Notes: generated by a model from the letters alone, not told the origin. A DNA stretch of 28,581 nucleotides from Schoenoplectus triqueter (GCA_964058805.1 CAXKVV010000758.1:1-28581), one strand, 5' to 3'; positions 1 to 11,599 are shown, numbered from the stretch's first letter. Program-made: numbers and translations.

Positions 1-600
1 AATGCCTTTTTTTAAAAGGTTATCTTTGTAAAACAAGCAAGTTGTCTGTAGGTCGATAAATTGGCTTGGTCGCATGTCGCAACTGATAATAACTACCATT
101 ATATTATATATACTAAAAGAAGGTATTTAATAACTATACAGAAGTTCAAGTTTGGTAATCTAAATCTAACTAAGTTGTTTTTCATTTTTCAATGAGGCCC
201 AAAAAGTGGACTACAGAAAGCGGTTTCCTTTCATTAAATAATTTGATCCTTGTCAGGTCACCAGCACCACTTAGAAGTGCTTTCTACGAGCTACTTTTAG
301 ATGGTGGACCAATTTTTTATTTTTTTCTCCGGAGAGAAAGTAGGAGAGAATCCCTCTCTGGCTCATAGCCTCATAGCCTCATAGCCTCATACTACTTTAA
401 TCTCATATTGCAAATAATTGAATTTAGGACAATAATTCACCTCCAGAGAGGTGCACATGTTACCGTTACTGCGCGATCGCCCAATAAATCGAATTAATAT
501 TTAATTAAAATTCCTCAGACCCAGTAAATCGTGTTTTAGCTTTTAAAAAGCCCACTTAAAATGTTGTTAATTACAACCCAATCCCTGCAATATCTTACAA
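1..600. promoter_or_regulatory. Upstream region / probable promoter of the ELMO-domain gene
   Basis: No coding region is visible here. The stretch is mostly AT-rich, with a four-copy 8-bp tandem repeat (unit CCTCATAG) at about 360-391 and a short palindromic stretch, CCTCCAGAGAGG, near 440. No convincing TATA box lies at a typical distance before the purine-rich leader that begins near 620. Its role as a promoter is inferred only from its position upstream of the gene starting at 1076. Confidence 0.4.
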
Positions 601-619
601 CGTCAAGTCGTCAACCTTT

Positions 620-1075
620 CCGCACACAGGTAGAGAGAGAAACGGAGGGAGACGAGAGAGAGATTCAAGTCCCGTTTAAAGGTTTCCAGAAAGAAAGGTG
701 AAAGAGGGAATCTAGAGAGAGACGTCCACCAACCGTTTCGCGCGCTAATTTCTCTTAGTACAGAACACTGAAAGCAATCAAGCAATATACAAAGTTTGCA
801 CCTTTCTCTTTAACAATAAATTGGGTCGCTTTCCCCATCTTATCCCAGCTATACTTATGTGTTTCGGGCAATAACTACTTGATTCACTGGAAATTTGCAC
901 TCTCCTGGGCTTTTTCTATGTAATTGGTGTTCGATTGAGTTGTGTTGAATGCTACTAGATGAGGATTTCTGGTTTTGGGATAATTAGCCAAATCCAAGGG
1001 TTTTGGGATAATTTGCACTGCTCTCTGACTGGAATGAGGGGCTTATTTGTGTGATAAGAGGAAATTGCAGTTAAC
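620..1075 (+). other. Probable 5' leader (5' UTR) of the ELMO-domain gene, possibly with an intron
   Basis: A GA-rich block (about 624-735), typical of plant 5' leaders, precedes the start codon at 1076. Read unspliced, the leader holds several short upstream ATGs, for example at 856 (five codons), 917 (ATG-TAA) and 948. A possible acceptor (TTGCAG, ending at 1070) lies six bases before the main ATG, and a possible donor (CAGGTAGAG) lies near 627. A leader intron removing the upstream ATGs is therefore plausible, but not shown. The transcription start is unknown. Confidence 0.4.
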
Positions 1076-4000
1076 ATGGAGGAAAATGAAGGCTCTTTTG
1101 TGGCTGTCAGGAGGCTTTCACATGGATCGGAGAGAAGTACTGGTTGCCATTCTTCTCCTGGTAAATAATAGAATCAGATCTCCTTTCTCATTGTTAATTT
1201 CAAGATTGTTAAATTTAGACAGTTTTACAATTGCAGTACCATTCGAGGTACTTGAGTTGTTTTAGTTGATTGAGTAGAATTGATGACTACATCTTGGTAA
1301 TTTTACTGTGCGTTTTTGGATACAGATAGTTTTTAAGTACTTCCATACATGTGCTATGTAAATTCCTATCCTGGAGCCGAAAACATGCTTTTTCCAGTTC
1401 CAGTTAATTTTGTTTCAGTTTCTTAATTGTTGGGATCTAATTAAATTTCCATTTAAATTCCATTGTGAATTTATATTCTTCATGTTCTTGAGCAATATGG
1501 AGATAGTCCTAGTTTATTTGGATAATAAACTGCTGATTCTAATTGGTTTTCTGTGAAACATTACTTATTTGATTTGATTGGATACCATTACCATCTTTTA
1601 AATCATACCGAAGACTAGTTTTGAGAGTATGATTTCATTCCCTTCATTTCTGAAAATAATCATTCTCTCCAAATGTCTTAGCGATTAATTTTGGTTAGAC
1701 ATTTGCTTCAAAATTGTTCACAAATTGGTATTATGTAACATGGAGAGCTTCCTGTAAAATTTCTATTCTTCACACAGAGACAAGAAGTGCTATACCTAAT
1801 GCAGTATTATGCAAGTGTTGTATCTAGGAATTAACAGAAATAAAATAAGCTCAACCTTCCTTTTTCTCCATTTTTTCCTCCTTTTTTGTGTTTGTGTTTA
1901 GGGGGTGGGATACAGCAGTTTATAGGTCATTGATTAAAAATGAATTAATGCTAAAAGTACCTGGGATATGAAGTCTCAGTGTCCACATACAATAAATCAT
2001 CTGTTCACGTCTCCGAATAATATGCATATTTGAGTCTGATGCTAAGACAAAAATCAGTGTTCACGATGAATTGTTATAATTTGTATTTCTTTTTACCTCA
2101 AAAAAAATATATTACTTTTTCTTCTTTTTCTGGTCCTTATGACCAGTAACTTCTTTTTAATAAGTCATATTTTTTCTTTCAAGTCTTTCCAGTAAAGAAG
2201 ACTGTGACATTGTGCTAGTATTATGTTTTTTTTGTTAAATAGTGTGCTAAAATTATGTTAAAAATTGAATTTACCTGTGCTGTCACAAATAATAATACTC
2301 TAATAAAATTGACATAATTATTCATGCAGCTGAGGTTATGACAGGATCAACTGCATGGCTAGGAAGGGGCCTCTCTTGTGTTTGTGCTCAGAGGAGTGAT
2401 GCACGCCTTTCTTTTGATATGACACCTTCCCAGGTATTAAATGCTGTTAAGTTTCAGCAGTTGATTTCTTCTCACATTTTGGTAAATGCACTTATTAGAT
2501 GGCACAGGATCCGTAAGTGCTTTATTTCAACCTTTGTTGGAGGTTGTAGCCACTTCAAAATTATCACACACCAAAATGCGAGGTGAAAATTACCACCTCC
2601 ATTATACTCTCGAATTCAGGAGCAAGCTGAAATATTTTTTCCCTCTCTTCCTCTCCCCTCTCCATTCACCCCCTCTGGAGCACTTCCTGTGCATCAAGAA
2701 TACCCAGTGATAAGAACATGTGAAAACGGAACCTACTTGGGGTAGAAATGGAAGCAGTATTTGAGGAAGTGTGCATCGTATCTGGTTGTTCCCTTCCTCA
2801 TTTTTATAAAATGACCAAACCTCTACTCCTTTTCACAAATTTTGTGGAGGATAGGAAGAATGACAATTTAAGGGCATTTAAATAGGAGAGGAAAGCCTGC
2901 TGGAAATTTTATTTAGAAGAAAATAAAGGTTATATCTTATGTTTGAGAATTTTTCTTGCACGCACTGGAAATTGTCCCCTCAGTGAAACAGCTGTTCTTC
3001 TTGCTCTTTTTTACATTATTTTTACATTTGCAGGAAGACTGTCTTCAGAGGTTGCAATATCGTATAGAAGTTACTTATGACAGTACAAACAAGGATCATC
3101 AGGTTTCTTTTTTCTTTTCATTCCATTTTACTTAAAAGTACACAAACTGCCCACCATTATGGGTTGTAATTGATTGTTTCTCATTTCCTATTTTATTCAA
3201 TTAATAGGATTCACTGAAGTCTCTTTGGTATGCTTCTTTTCCGGGCACAGAACTCCTGGGTTTGATTTCAGACCAATGGAAGGAAATGGGATGGCAGGGG
3301 AAAGACCCCTCCACTGATTTTAGGTCTCTCTCTCTCTTTCTCTCTGTCACACACACACACAAAAGAAACACATACTCTTCTAGTTAATTTGTACTTGCAA
3401 TTGCCTCATATTTGTTTTACAATTTGAAGTTTGCATTATCTTTGTGCTGGCATTGCAGAGGAGGAGGGTATATTTCTTTGGAGAATTTGTTGTTCTTTGC
3501 AAAGAACTATCCTGTGAGCTCTCTCTCTCTATATATATATATATATCTGCCCTATATTAGAAAGTGCATACCCTTATTCTACTTGATACTGTCTCATATT
3601 TGTTTACTATCTTGTGGACCCTGAACCTTTATTCTACTTGATACTGTAATGATGATTTCTACAATAACCAGCAAGACCAACTTACTGTGTACATGGATAT
3701 GCTAGATGGTATCGCATATCAGTTCTGGTACCAATTGGGAAAAATCTGTTTGTCTTAACTTTTTCTAACTTTTGGCAGGATGTTCTGAGCTGTTCAGTAA
3801 TTTGGTACCTAATTGCAAAAGCAATAATCCTTGTTTAACAAAATTTACTAAATACTGTAAATGATTAGCCTTTTTTTGTCTCTCCTCCTCCTTTTTCCTG
3901 AAATCTGGCAGCTGCTGCCTGTTTGTAAATACTATATACCTATAGTCTATAGCCAGTACCAATACAACATAAAAGCAACAAAACTACCTGAATAATTATA

Positions 4001-6159
4001 TGTTCTCCTGTATCTCTTAGAGATCATTTCAAGAGCTGCTTAATAAGCAAGATGGGGATAGAGCGTTGTGGGAGTATCCATTCGCTGTGGCTGGTGTTAA
4101 TATTACTTTCATGCTCATTCAGATGCTTGACCTTCTGTCTGGTACATAGTATAATGGTTTTCCTTTCTTTTTCTCTCTTTTTTTTAATTGTTTATCTACT
4201 TTTCTTCTACTTGCTGCAAAATTATGATGCATATGATTTTCTAGAGATAAATTGAGCAAGGCTATCTTTGCCCTTTTAGAGTCTTGATTACTTTTGGTGT
4301 TCATTTAGACTTGTTATTAAGTTATTTTGCAAGTACTTAATTTTGTTTTTCTTTTTTACAGCTAAACCAAGGACATTGCTTGGTGCAATTTTCTTGAAGC
4401 TTCTGTCAGGTACTTCATAGCTGTATTTGTATTTGTATTCTTACAATTTTTAACTCTTTAAGTTCCATAATTGGGCATCTATTTGTATTAATTCTATGTT
4501 AAAACTGGCAAAATAGGTCATCTTATCAAAGTGTTCATGATGTATTATTTTCAGAGAATGAGTGTGCTTTTGACATACTGTATTGCATCACATTCAAGTT
4601 GATGGATCAGCAGTGGCTTGCCATGCATGCCTCCTACATGGACTTTAATGTAATGCATTCCACCCTCCCCCTCCTCCTTTCTCATAATACAAACATAGTC
4701 TAGCTCTCAAATTTCATTTTGTCTTCATGGAAGCTTCAACAATCTCTTAGAGGTCATATCCTAGATAGCTACCACTTGAGCTTCTAGGTCATTTGCAATT
4801 CAGAGTTGTTGTTGCTCAATGCCAGTTGCGTTGGTGCTTTTACTGTTTTATCCATGTCTAGTGGTGAAAGCATCATCTATTTCATTTTTGTCCTCAAAGA
4901 ATAGCAGTTACCTTTTTGTCTCCAAACATTTTGTTATGTAACTATATAAGTTTCATTTCAATCCCTTTTAGTAAATCAGTTGTGAAAATTTTAGTAGCAA
5001 TGATGTGGAGTTGGTTTAACTTCAGGGATGTGTTAATGAGATGGTCCGTAACATTTCCCAAATGATGAGCAGGGTACCAGTACATTTTTTGCTTCTTTCA
5101 ACATCCTTTGCTTTCTTTAGCCTTTTATTTTTCTGGGGCTGCTGAAGATAATGGAAAATGGTGACACTGTGAAATGTTGACCAAGAAGAGCAAAGCCTAA
5201 TGGGTTCTTGTTGCTTTATAAAAAAGGAAATATTACATCACCTTAACCCAAACTCCTGATATAAATATGCTGTAGGAGTCGTTTTCTTCACACAGACCAG
5301 AAACTCAACAACCTGAATTTCAAGTTTACCCCAAATCATCATGTGACGTGTGAACACCGGCTAAACTTAAAAAATCATGAATACCCTATCAAAAGTAATA
5401 AAACATCATAAGGATGCCAACAGGTCAGGTTGAAAAACTTCCAATGTAATTTCAAACACATATTCTCCCATCTTCCTATACTAGTATGAGCACAACCTGA
5501 CTGCCCTAACTCTTGGCCCAATTTCATCAGTACATTAGGCATTGGATTGGATTTCTTTGACTGTTGGGTTAGGTTGAGCTGGGTAAAAATAACATCCGAT
5601 TCAGAAATGACCTGCTATGATATCCATCAGTTTGAATGAACCTTCTATCTTTTTATATTGGAAATGAAGAAAATTCAATTTTATAATGAAAAAGAAATCA
5701 GGAAATATATTTTTGTAGTTTAACTTATGAAGTATAACTTAAATATAAATTAAGATAAAATAATATTGGTACGAGTTGAAACTTGTGAAGTTTGATTTCC
5801 AGGAGTTATGATTAGATTGGCTAATAAGCTAGTATTATTGAAGAGAATCATATGTAATTTTAGGTTTGATTAGATTCGCTAATAAGCTATTATAATTGAA
5901 GAGAATCATATGTAATTTTAGGTTTGATTAGATTAGCTAATGATCCATCATATTTCATGTTTTGCAGGGTATGTATGGTATTTTGAAGTCTCACACGGTA
6001 GATTTGTTATTCTTATAAATTTGTTCAATTATTATAATGAATATTTTCTTTGAACAGACTGTGATGAAATCAACAAGGCGTCAGGTAGAGCAAGAGCTAC
6101 TAATGGAAGATGTACAACGAATAGATGATATGCCTTCTTACAGACTTCTATCCCGCTAG
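1076..6159 (+). CDS. ELMO/CED-12 domain-containing protein, 9 exons, 264 aa
   Basis: Exons by GT..AG junctions and continuous frame: 1076-1160, 2330-2433, 3034-3102, 3208-3323, 3459-3513, 4021-4141, 4362-4409, 4555-4649, 6058-6159. They sum to 795 nt, 264 residues plus TAG. The N-terminus (MEENEGSFVAVRRLSHG) and the WLGRGLSCVCAQ segment match the conserved head of plant ELMO proteins. The ELMO domain covers about residues 80-235. It carries the signature WKEMGWQGKDP at 110-120, then TDFRGGG at 122-128, where R125 is the conserved arginine of the ELMO motif. EYPFAVAGVNITF, FKLMDQQW and the C-terminal MPSYRLLSR tail are also as in plant homologues of about 265 aa. Animal ELMO and ELMOD proteins act as Rac-GEF partners or Arf-family GAPs. 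The plant biochemical role is less certain, and a role in small-GTPase control is inferred. The frame is intact, with no sign of pseudogenisation. The longest intron is 4650-6057. The start is chosen because the first exon is conserved in sequence and joins in frame. Confidence 0.95.
5811..5946 (+). repeat. 58-bp tandem repeat, about 2.3 copies, in the last ELMO-gene intron
   Basis: Two near-identical 58-bp units start at 5811 and 5869 (each beginning ATTAGATT.GCTAATAAGCT and containing GAGAATCATATGTAATTTTAGG). A partial third starts at 5927 and decays after about 16 bases. It lies wholly within intron 8 (4650-6057), about 110 bp before the acceptor. Nothing suggests it is coding. Confidence 0.85.
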
Positions 6160-6840
6160 AAAATATAATTAGAATTGCCAAGTAATAACCTCCATCTTTA
6201 TAAATAGAACTTACTCGACGTGTTTGTCCAGAGATGGTAAAATTAGAAATTGATTGCAGAGAGTGTTCGACTTATTCTAGCTTTGTGGTCTATTAATTTC
6301 AGACCATCTTTAATTAATCTCCACAGGCTTTTTTTTTCTTTTTTCAGTGTTAAATTAATGTGCTGTTTTTTTGGTTTTCAGATTGAAATAAGACTTCCTT
6401 TAAATAATGAGAGCTGTATCATTAATGTAATCATGCTATGTTATTATGTCCCTTCAATTTATCACTTCTTGTAGTTCCACAAAGGTTGTTTGAATTATAA
6501 ACCTGCCTCGTATTAAATGCTTTGGTTTTGTTTTTGAAACGTGTCACTTCTGGACAGCAAACATACTAAACTTTACCAGGGCTTAGGTACACATGGGTTT
6601 CAGGACAAATACAGCTGTGGAAAGGATAAAGATGTACAAATATAATGATATTATTGGTCTATGGACTTGTTGAGGTTTACATAGGATCCGGACTGCAAGG
6701 TTTGACTGATGGTCGCAAATAGGGTTTTTGGATTTATTTATTTTTTCCTACTTTTTGCTAGAATAAGAGAGATCGGAAGCATAAAGTTACCATAATCTTC
6801 AGATTTGTTTTGTATTTCATTTCATTGCCTAATAAAACTG
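6160..6840 (+). other. 3' UTR / downstream region of the ELMO-domain gene
   Basis: This sequence directly follows the stop codon and shows no coding signal. Candidate polyadenylation signals include AATAAG near 6388 and AATAAAA at about 6831. The true 3' end cannot be decided from the sequence, so the end given here is a guess. An AT-rich stretch follows up to the first mobile element at 6977. Confidence 0.4.
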
Positions 6841-6976
6841 GTTATGTTGAGGCTTAGATAACATATCAATAAAAATATGGAGAAGATAAAATACAAATAT
6901 TTTCCATGTAAATTTAGAAGTTCAGGGTGCGAGGTAAGGAGAGATGCCGGCATTAGTGCAGTGAAGTGATCTACAT

Positions 6977-7296
6977 CAGATTTTATAATAATAAGTTTTA
7001 TTAAATTAATATTATTAAAAATAAGAGTGAGAAATGTAAAATTTCAAATATACGAATGACAGTGTGCCACTGGTAGTGGCGCGTTTCATTATTTTTAGGA
7101 AACGCGCCACTGGCAGTGGCGCGTTTCGTCCAAACCCTGCGAAGTGAGATGGAGAGGCACTGTGCATTTTGTATATATAAAAAACAAACGCGCCACTGCC
7201 AGTGGCGCGCTGCCATTCGTATATTTGAAATTTTACGTTTCTCACTCTTATTTTTAATAATATTAATTTAATAAAACTTATTATTACTAAAAACTG
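6977..7296. mobile_element. Mutator-like foldback element, copy 1 (320 bp)
   Basis: The ends are CAG...CTG, with terminal inverted repeats of about 110 bp (6977-7087 against 7187-7296) that are nearly identical apart from a few substitutions. Flanks are GATCTACAT (6968-6976) and GATGTACAT (7297-7305), a 9-bp duplication with one mismatch. A 9-bp target duplication and long inverted repeats are hallmarks of the Mutator superfamily. Three copies of a GC-rich palindrome, consensus CGCGCCACTGGCAGTGGCGCG, sit at about 7063-7084, 7101-7124 and 7188-7210. There is no transposase, so it is a non-autonomous MITE-like copy. The open frames across it on the minus strand are by-products of the palindromes. 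Confidence 0.85.
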
Positions 7297-7305
7297 GATG
7301 TACAT

Positions 7306-9530
7306 TGATGTACAAAATTCAAATTGGTCCTGAATTTTGAAAATCTTGTTGCACATCTTTTGCATCCGGATCACCTTAATTATATTATGTGCGTATTATA
7401 TATACTAATTGAAATTGGAGATAAGTTCATTATAACAAATTTTATTCAACTTGTCGTACTGACCATGAAAGTTAAAAGGTTGAAAGGACATTAATTATGG
7501 AGGAGCTGTGTTTTGTTGATATTATTATATATAATATAGGTACATAAGGATGAAATCGAGGAAATTAATTAAAAGTGTAAGCATTGGAAGACATGTAGTA
7601 AAGTAGTGAAAAAAATAATTATAAGTTATAACAATATTAATAGTATGATTCATCAAAATCTGGAGAGAAATTTGCTATGCGCTCACTTGTATGAAATTAT
7701 ATACTCAAAACTGGTCCGAGAAACAAAATATAAAGAAGTAAAGTAGTTCAACTCTAATTTGTTAATTAAGTTCGAGAGCTCAAAGAATAAGTTCGAGGGC
7801 TAACTTTTCCAACGAAGTGTCATTGAATTTCACGTTTCCATCAGTTAAAGCATAATGGTTGCATTTGATTAACTCAAAAAATATAATATTTTTTATTTCT
7901 TAATAATCAAGACAAAGTTAAATTCATATATTCAATGAAAAATAAATAAATAAAATATTTGTAACTTAAGAATCACAAATTAAGTTGTCGTAAAAGTATC
8001 GAAATGAAAAACATAAGTAAAAATGAGTATGCAACGCACCAATCAATGTCAGTATTTTATATTTCTTTTACTATTCTGTTTCATGTCATAATTAATATTT
8101 CTTTAGTTTCAATATCCCAATTTAATATATAAAGGAAATATAATTGCATAACTAATAGGCAAGGGAATATAAGCCTATCATTTCTCCTAAACGTGAATCA
8201 TTAATTATAGGAGATAATAATATTAATTGATCACGACAACATAAAATATATTTCTTTATTTTTCCAGCTGGAGTTATTTTTTTCCTAGAAACTCATTTGC
8301 AGAAAAAAATCTTGGTTAAAAATCCAAAATAAATCAAATTGACAAATCAACTAATTATCTTAATTGCTATCTACGATTAATAGAATAAGATATTTGATTT
8401 GCAAAAAGAATTTATATGCAAAGATTCATAAATTGAAAAAAAAATTGACACAATTGCCGTAAAAAAAAAGAAAAACTTAGAAGACCATAAATTAATGAAC
8501 AGTCATAAAAAATCAATTTATCAATTTTTCGAGTCAAAGTTACCAAAAAAACTGGATCAACAAAAAAATATATCTATGAACCACTAAATAAACTTCTCGT
8601 TTCACAAGTTCAGAAGAACTTCAAACTGGAAATGAAGAACTTATAAAATTCTATACCTTGTGAAAAAAATGACCTTTTCTGCAGTTGTATATTTCAAATT
8701 TATCGTCACATTCCAATGCCAAAAACATACAAATTAGCTTTCAATAGAGAAATAAATCAAATTGCTTTACGTAGCAGTTATAACTTTCCTAAAAAACATA
8801 CAAATTAGCTTTCAATATAGAAATAAATCAAATTGCATTACAAGATTTAAATTTGAATTTAGTAAAATCCTTCAGCAGAAAAATTATGTAAACTATGTAG
8901 TTTTTAATGTAACGGATCTATTATAAATTAGATGAATACTTCAATATTTTTAATATATTTATATTGTCATATAAAATCTTTAACTATATGTCACGATTGA
9001 AATGAATCTTAATATAAATTAGCAAATTCTTATCGTTACAAAATCAAAACACTCAGACTCAGACGCTTAATAAGAAGTAGAGATATATTATCATCTATGG
9101 AATTTAAACCAACAGAAAGCTGAGAGGCGATAGCTGTTACCATCCTAAATCTGCGATTCAAAATATACGTATATTGAATTAATAGTAAGTATAAAAGGGA
9201 ATAGATTTGTGGAAGGAGCCAAATTATAATTATTAGCATATGTAAACAGAGGTCCCCGTCCCTGACGTACAGAAAGCACGCACACGACATACAGGGGTTC
9301 CATCAGAAGTAGCGCCCTGACAACATTCACACTATACATAATACAGAGGTGCATGCGGCACCTAATCCATCGATCCAAACCTCACTTGCACTTGGATCTG
9401 AACAATTTCCAATCAAAGCCTGTTGAATTATTAAGGATCAGGCGCCAAAAAACAGAGGTGCAGCACTCTAACATCCTGTTATTTTCTTTCTAACGACAGA
9501 TCGTCTGATCAAAACTGCATTTGGAGTTTT
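7306..9530. other. AT-rich intergenic stretch without a recognised gene
   Basis: The sequence is mostly poly-A/T rich and degenerate. The only internal structure I can support is a direct repeat at 8721-8840. The 9040-9500 part is less AT-rich and carries two related phrases (CAGAGGTGCATGCGGCAC near 9344 and CAGAGGTGCAGCAC near 9453). I could not assign it to any gene or element family. Confidence 0.6.
8721..8840 (+). repeat. Direct repeat of about 48 bp, period 71 bp
   Basis: The phrase starting ACATACAAATTAGCTTTCAA and running through AAATAAATCAAATTGC occurs at 8725 and again at 8796, with only a few differences. A unique spacer of about 22 bp (CGTAGCAGTTATAACTTTCC) separates the copies. 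It is a local duplication of no known function. Confidence 0.8.
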
Positions 9531-9730
9531 GAGATTGTTTTGTCGGTTTCTTGGACTTTTTGGGTTTTTACTTATCAAATTTATATAATTTCATATTATC
9601 GAATGAACGAATGAATTATATATTGAATAAATCTCATTTTTATTTTTATTTTTGGTTTTTCGAGTCTGTTCTTAGAAAATATATATCTTTTATATTATTA
9701 AATAAAAATAGCACTATTCTCATAATAGAC

Positions 9731-9897
9731 GTCGCTGATTGTAAAGCATCTCGAAAAGTTTGGATTATTCTGTTATTATCTCTTGAATCATAACTAGTTG
9801 AGAATCTCGTTGATTGCAAAACATCTCGAGAAGTTTGAGTTATTCTGTTATTATTTCTTGGATCATAACTAGTTGAGTGTCTCGATGATTGTAAAGA
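9731..9897 (+). repeat. 75-bp tandem repeat, about 2.2 copies
   Basis: The phrase TGATTG[T/C]AAA recurs at 9736, 9811 and 9886, an exact 75-bp period. The units share TCTCGA.AAGTTTG, TTATTCTGTTATTAT and CATAACTAGTTGAG. Because 75 is a multiple of three, the minus strand stays open (9646-9915) and would encode a 25-residue repeat. No promoter or homology supports a real protein. Confidence 0.85.
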
Positions 9898-9918
9898 GTG
9901 ACTTAAAAAACTCAAAAT

Positions 9919-10020
9919 ATCAATGTTTGTACATTATTTTTAAAAATAATAATAAAATATTTAATGTTTGTACATTATTTTTAAAAATTGAAAAGAATGA
10001 CTTAAAAAATTTAAAATATC
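9919..10020 (+). repeat. 41-bp direct duplication next to the 75-bp array
   Basis: The phrase AATGTTTGTACATTATTTTT begins at 9922 and again at 9963. The GACTTAAAAAA..CAAAATATC phrase at about 9899 also recurs near 9998 with changes. The block is therefore built of short local duplications. It is AT-rich and non-coding as far as can be seen. Confidence 0.7.
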
Positions 10021-10232
10021 CTAAATTTTTGTACCCCATAAGATTTCAATATGAAGAATTTAATGAGATTGAAAAATCAAAATTTGAAAATCATTTGATA
10101 TATTTTTTGAACTAAACTCATGAGGTTAAACTCATCGTAAATTTACTATATATATATTTCTTAATACATTCATGATTATTAGAGAAAATGATTAAAATTA
10201 AGAAAATATATTTTTTTTAAAAAATAAAGACT

Positions 10233-10325
10233 TTAAACAACGGTTTCTTAACTTCCTTGACAAAACCGTTGTTAAAGGAAGGATTTAACAATGGTTATTA
10301 ATAAATAACCACTGTAAAAGGGATG
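10233..10325. repeat. Two adjacent imperfect hairpins; possible transposon subterminal remnant
   Basis: AACAACGGTTT (about 10237) is inverted as AAACCGTTGTT (about 10264), and TTTAACAATGGTTATT is inverted as AATAACCACTGTAAAA (about 10282-10317). Clustered inverted copies of AACGGTT-like motifs are typical of the subterminal regions of plant CACTA elements, but no CACTA terminus is seen within about 200 bp on either side. The assignment is therefore tentative. Confidence 0.4.
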
Positions 10326-10616
10326 ATTATTAACAAATTTGCGAAAGAATTGATCAAATATTCCCAAAACGACACCTAATGTATCAAGATAAAGTTGTTC
10401 AACTATTTAGAGAAATGACTTGGATGTTTAATTAAATGAATTAGGTGTTTGAATTATAACAACCGTAGCTCGCGGCTCGTTTCACATGAGAAGTGACAGC
10501 CAATTAACTTGATCCTCAATGGCTAAACTGATTGAGTAGACCTTTTTACATGAAAAACACTTGATTTAATTATTATGAGTCATCTAAAATAAGTACTATC
10601 TAAAAATAATAATAAT

Positions 10617-10771
10617 AAATTCTCAAAAAATATAAAAATTGATCTCCAACTAGATTTTTATATGAAAATCATTTTGAATGGTTTAGATTGTTCTTTTTAA
10701 TTTTAAAAATAAAGAAGCAATTTATAGAATGGAGAGATCCGTACTATGCATAGCACCATAGTTCAATTCTG
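10617..10771 (-). mobile_element. Half-copy of the GGCTATGGTGC-family MITE
   Basis: The stretch from TCTCAAAAAATATAAAAATTGATCT to GCATAGCACCATAG aligns with the right half of the full elements at 10804-11560, including the ATAGATTTT-type and TTTAGATTG segments. The left half is missing. It ends beside a TA microsatellite (about 10777-10799). It is a truncated, non-coding copy. Confidence 0.55.
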
Positions 10772-10803
10772 TATGAATATATATATATATATATATATAA
10801 TTC

Positions 10804-11560
10804 GGCTATGGTGCTTTTCAAAGCACAAAAGCATTGTATGTTTTACGCTCTATTATTAATTTAAGTCAAAATGATCAATCCAAACCGCTCAATCTAATCT
10901 CCATATTAAAATCTATTAGAAAACCAAATTTTATATTTTTTTAGAATTCATTTACTATTTTTTTGGATAGGGGAGAAACCGTCATTTTTGGATGAACCAA
11001 AATTCTCAGATCAAGTCATTTTCTCCTCATCAGAAAAAATAGCAAAAAAATTCTAAAAAAATATAAAATTTGATTTACTAATAGATTTTGATATGAAAAT
11101 TAGATTAAACAGTTCAGATCGATTATTTCTGATTTGAAATTAAAAATAGAACACAAACCACACAACGCCTTTGTGCTTTGCAAAGCACCATAGTCAGGCT
11201 ATATATATATATCATTTTATTTTTAATTTCAAGTCAGAAATAATCGATCCAAACCGCTCAATCTAATCTCCATATCAAAATCTATTAGTAAACTAAATTT
11301 TATTTTTTTTAGAATTTTTTTGCTATTTTTTCTGGTGAGGAGAAAATAACTTGATATGAGAATTCTGGTTCATCCAAAAATGACGTTTTCCCTCTATCCA
11401 AATAAAAGCAAATTAATTTCAAAAAATATAAAATTTGATTTATTAATAGATTTTGGTATGGAGATTAGATTGAGCTGTTTGGATCGATCATTTATGACTT
11501 AAAATTAATAATAGAGCGCAAAATACATAACATTCTTGTGTTTTGCAAAACACCATAGCC
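10804..11560. mobile_element. Inverted dimer of two foldback MITEs (GGCTATGGTGC family)
   Basis: Unit A (10804-11199) starts GGCTATGGTGCTTTTCAAAG and ends CTTTGCAAAGCACCATAG. Its two halves are inverted repeats of about 190 bp. Unit B (about 11211-11560) is the same element in the opposite orientation: the central A segment GTCATTTTTGGATGAACC appears in B as GGTTCATCCAAAAATGACG. The whole 757 bp is therefore a large imperfect palindrome, with hairpins nested at two scales. TA-rich tracts lie at both outer edges and at the A/B joint. B lacks the usual GGCTATGGTGC end at the joint. There is no coding content. Confidence 0.75.
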
Positions 11561-11562
11561 TA

Positions 11563-11596
<34 letters not shown>
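11563..11596. repeat. TA microsatellite
   Basis: An almost uninterrupted (TA)n tract lies directly beyond the right end of the inverted MITE dimer. Similar tracts lie at 10777-10799 and 11201-11212, so the MITE ends and TA tracts are spatially linked. Confidence 0.9.

Positions 11597-11599
<3 letters not shown>

Noticed and set aside
2338..2710. Open frames continuing past 2433 in the ELMO gene (for example to 2586 and 2710)
   Set aside because: A GT donor at 2434 and the next conserved exon at 3034 (EDCLQRLQ...) show this is intron 2. The extensions have no resemblance to ELMO proteins.
7001..7374. Two overlapping minus-strand open frames (71 and 119 codons) across Mutator-like copy 1
   Set aside because: They are created by the inverted-repeat arms and palindromes (repeated HWQWRV and ATASGAF phrases) and follow the element's boundaries rather than any gene structure.
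9036..9378. Two overlapping minus-strand frames (84 and 77 codons)
   Set aside because: They overlap each other in different frames, are rich in residues typical of AT-rich DNA, and match no family known to me.
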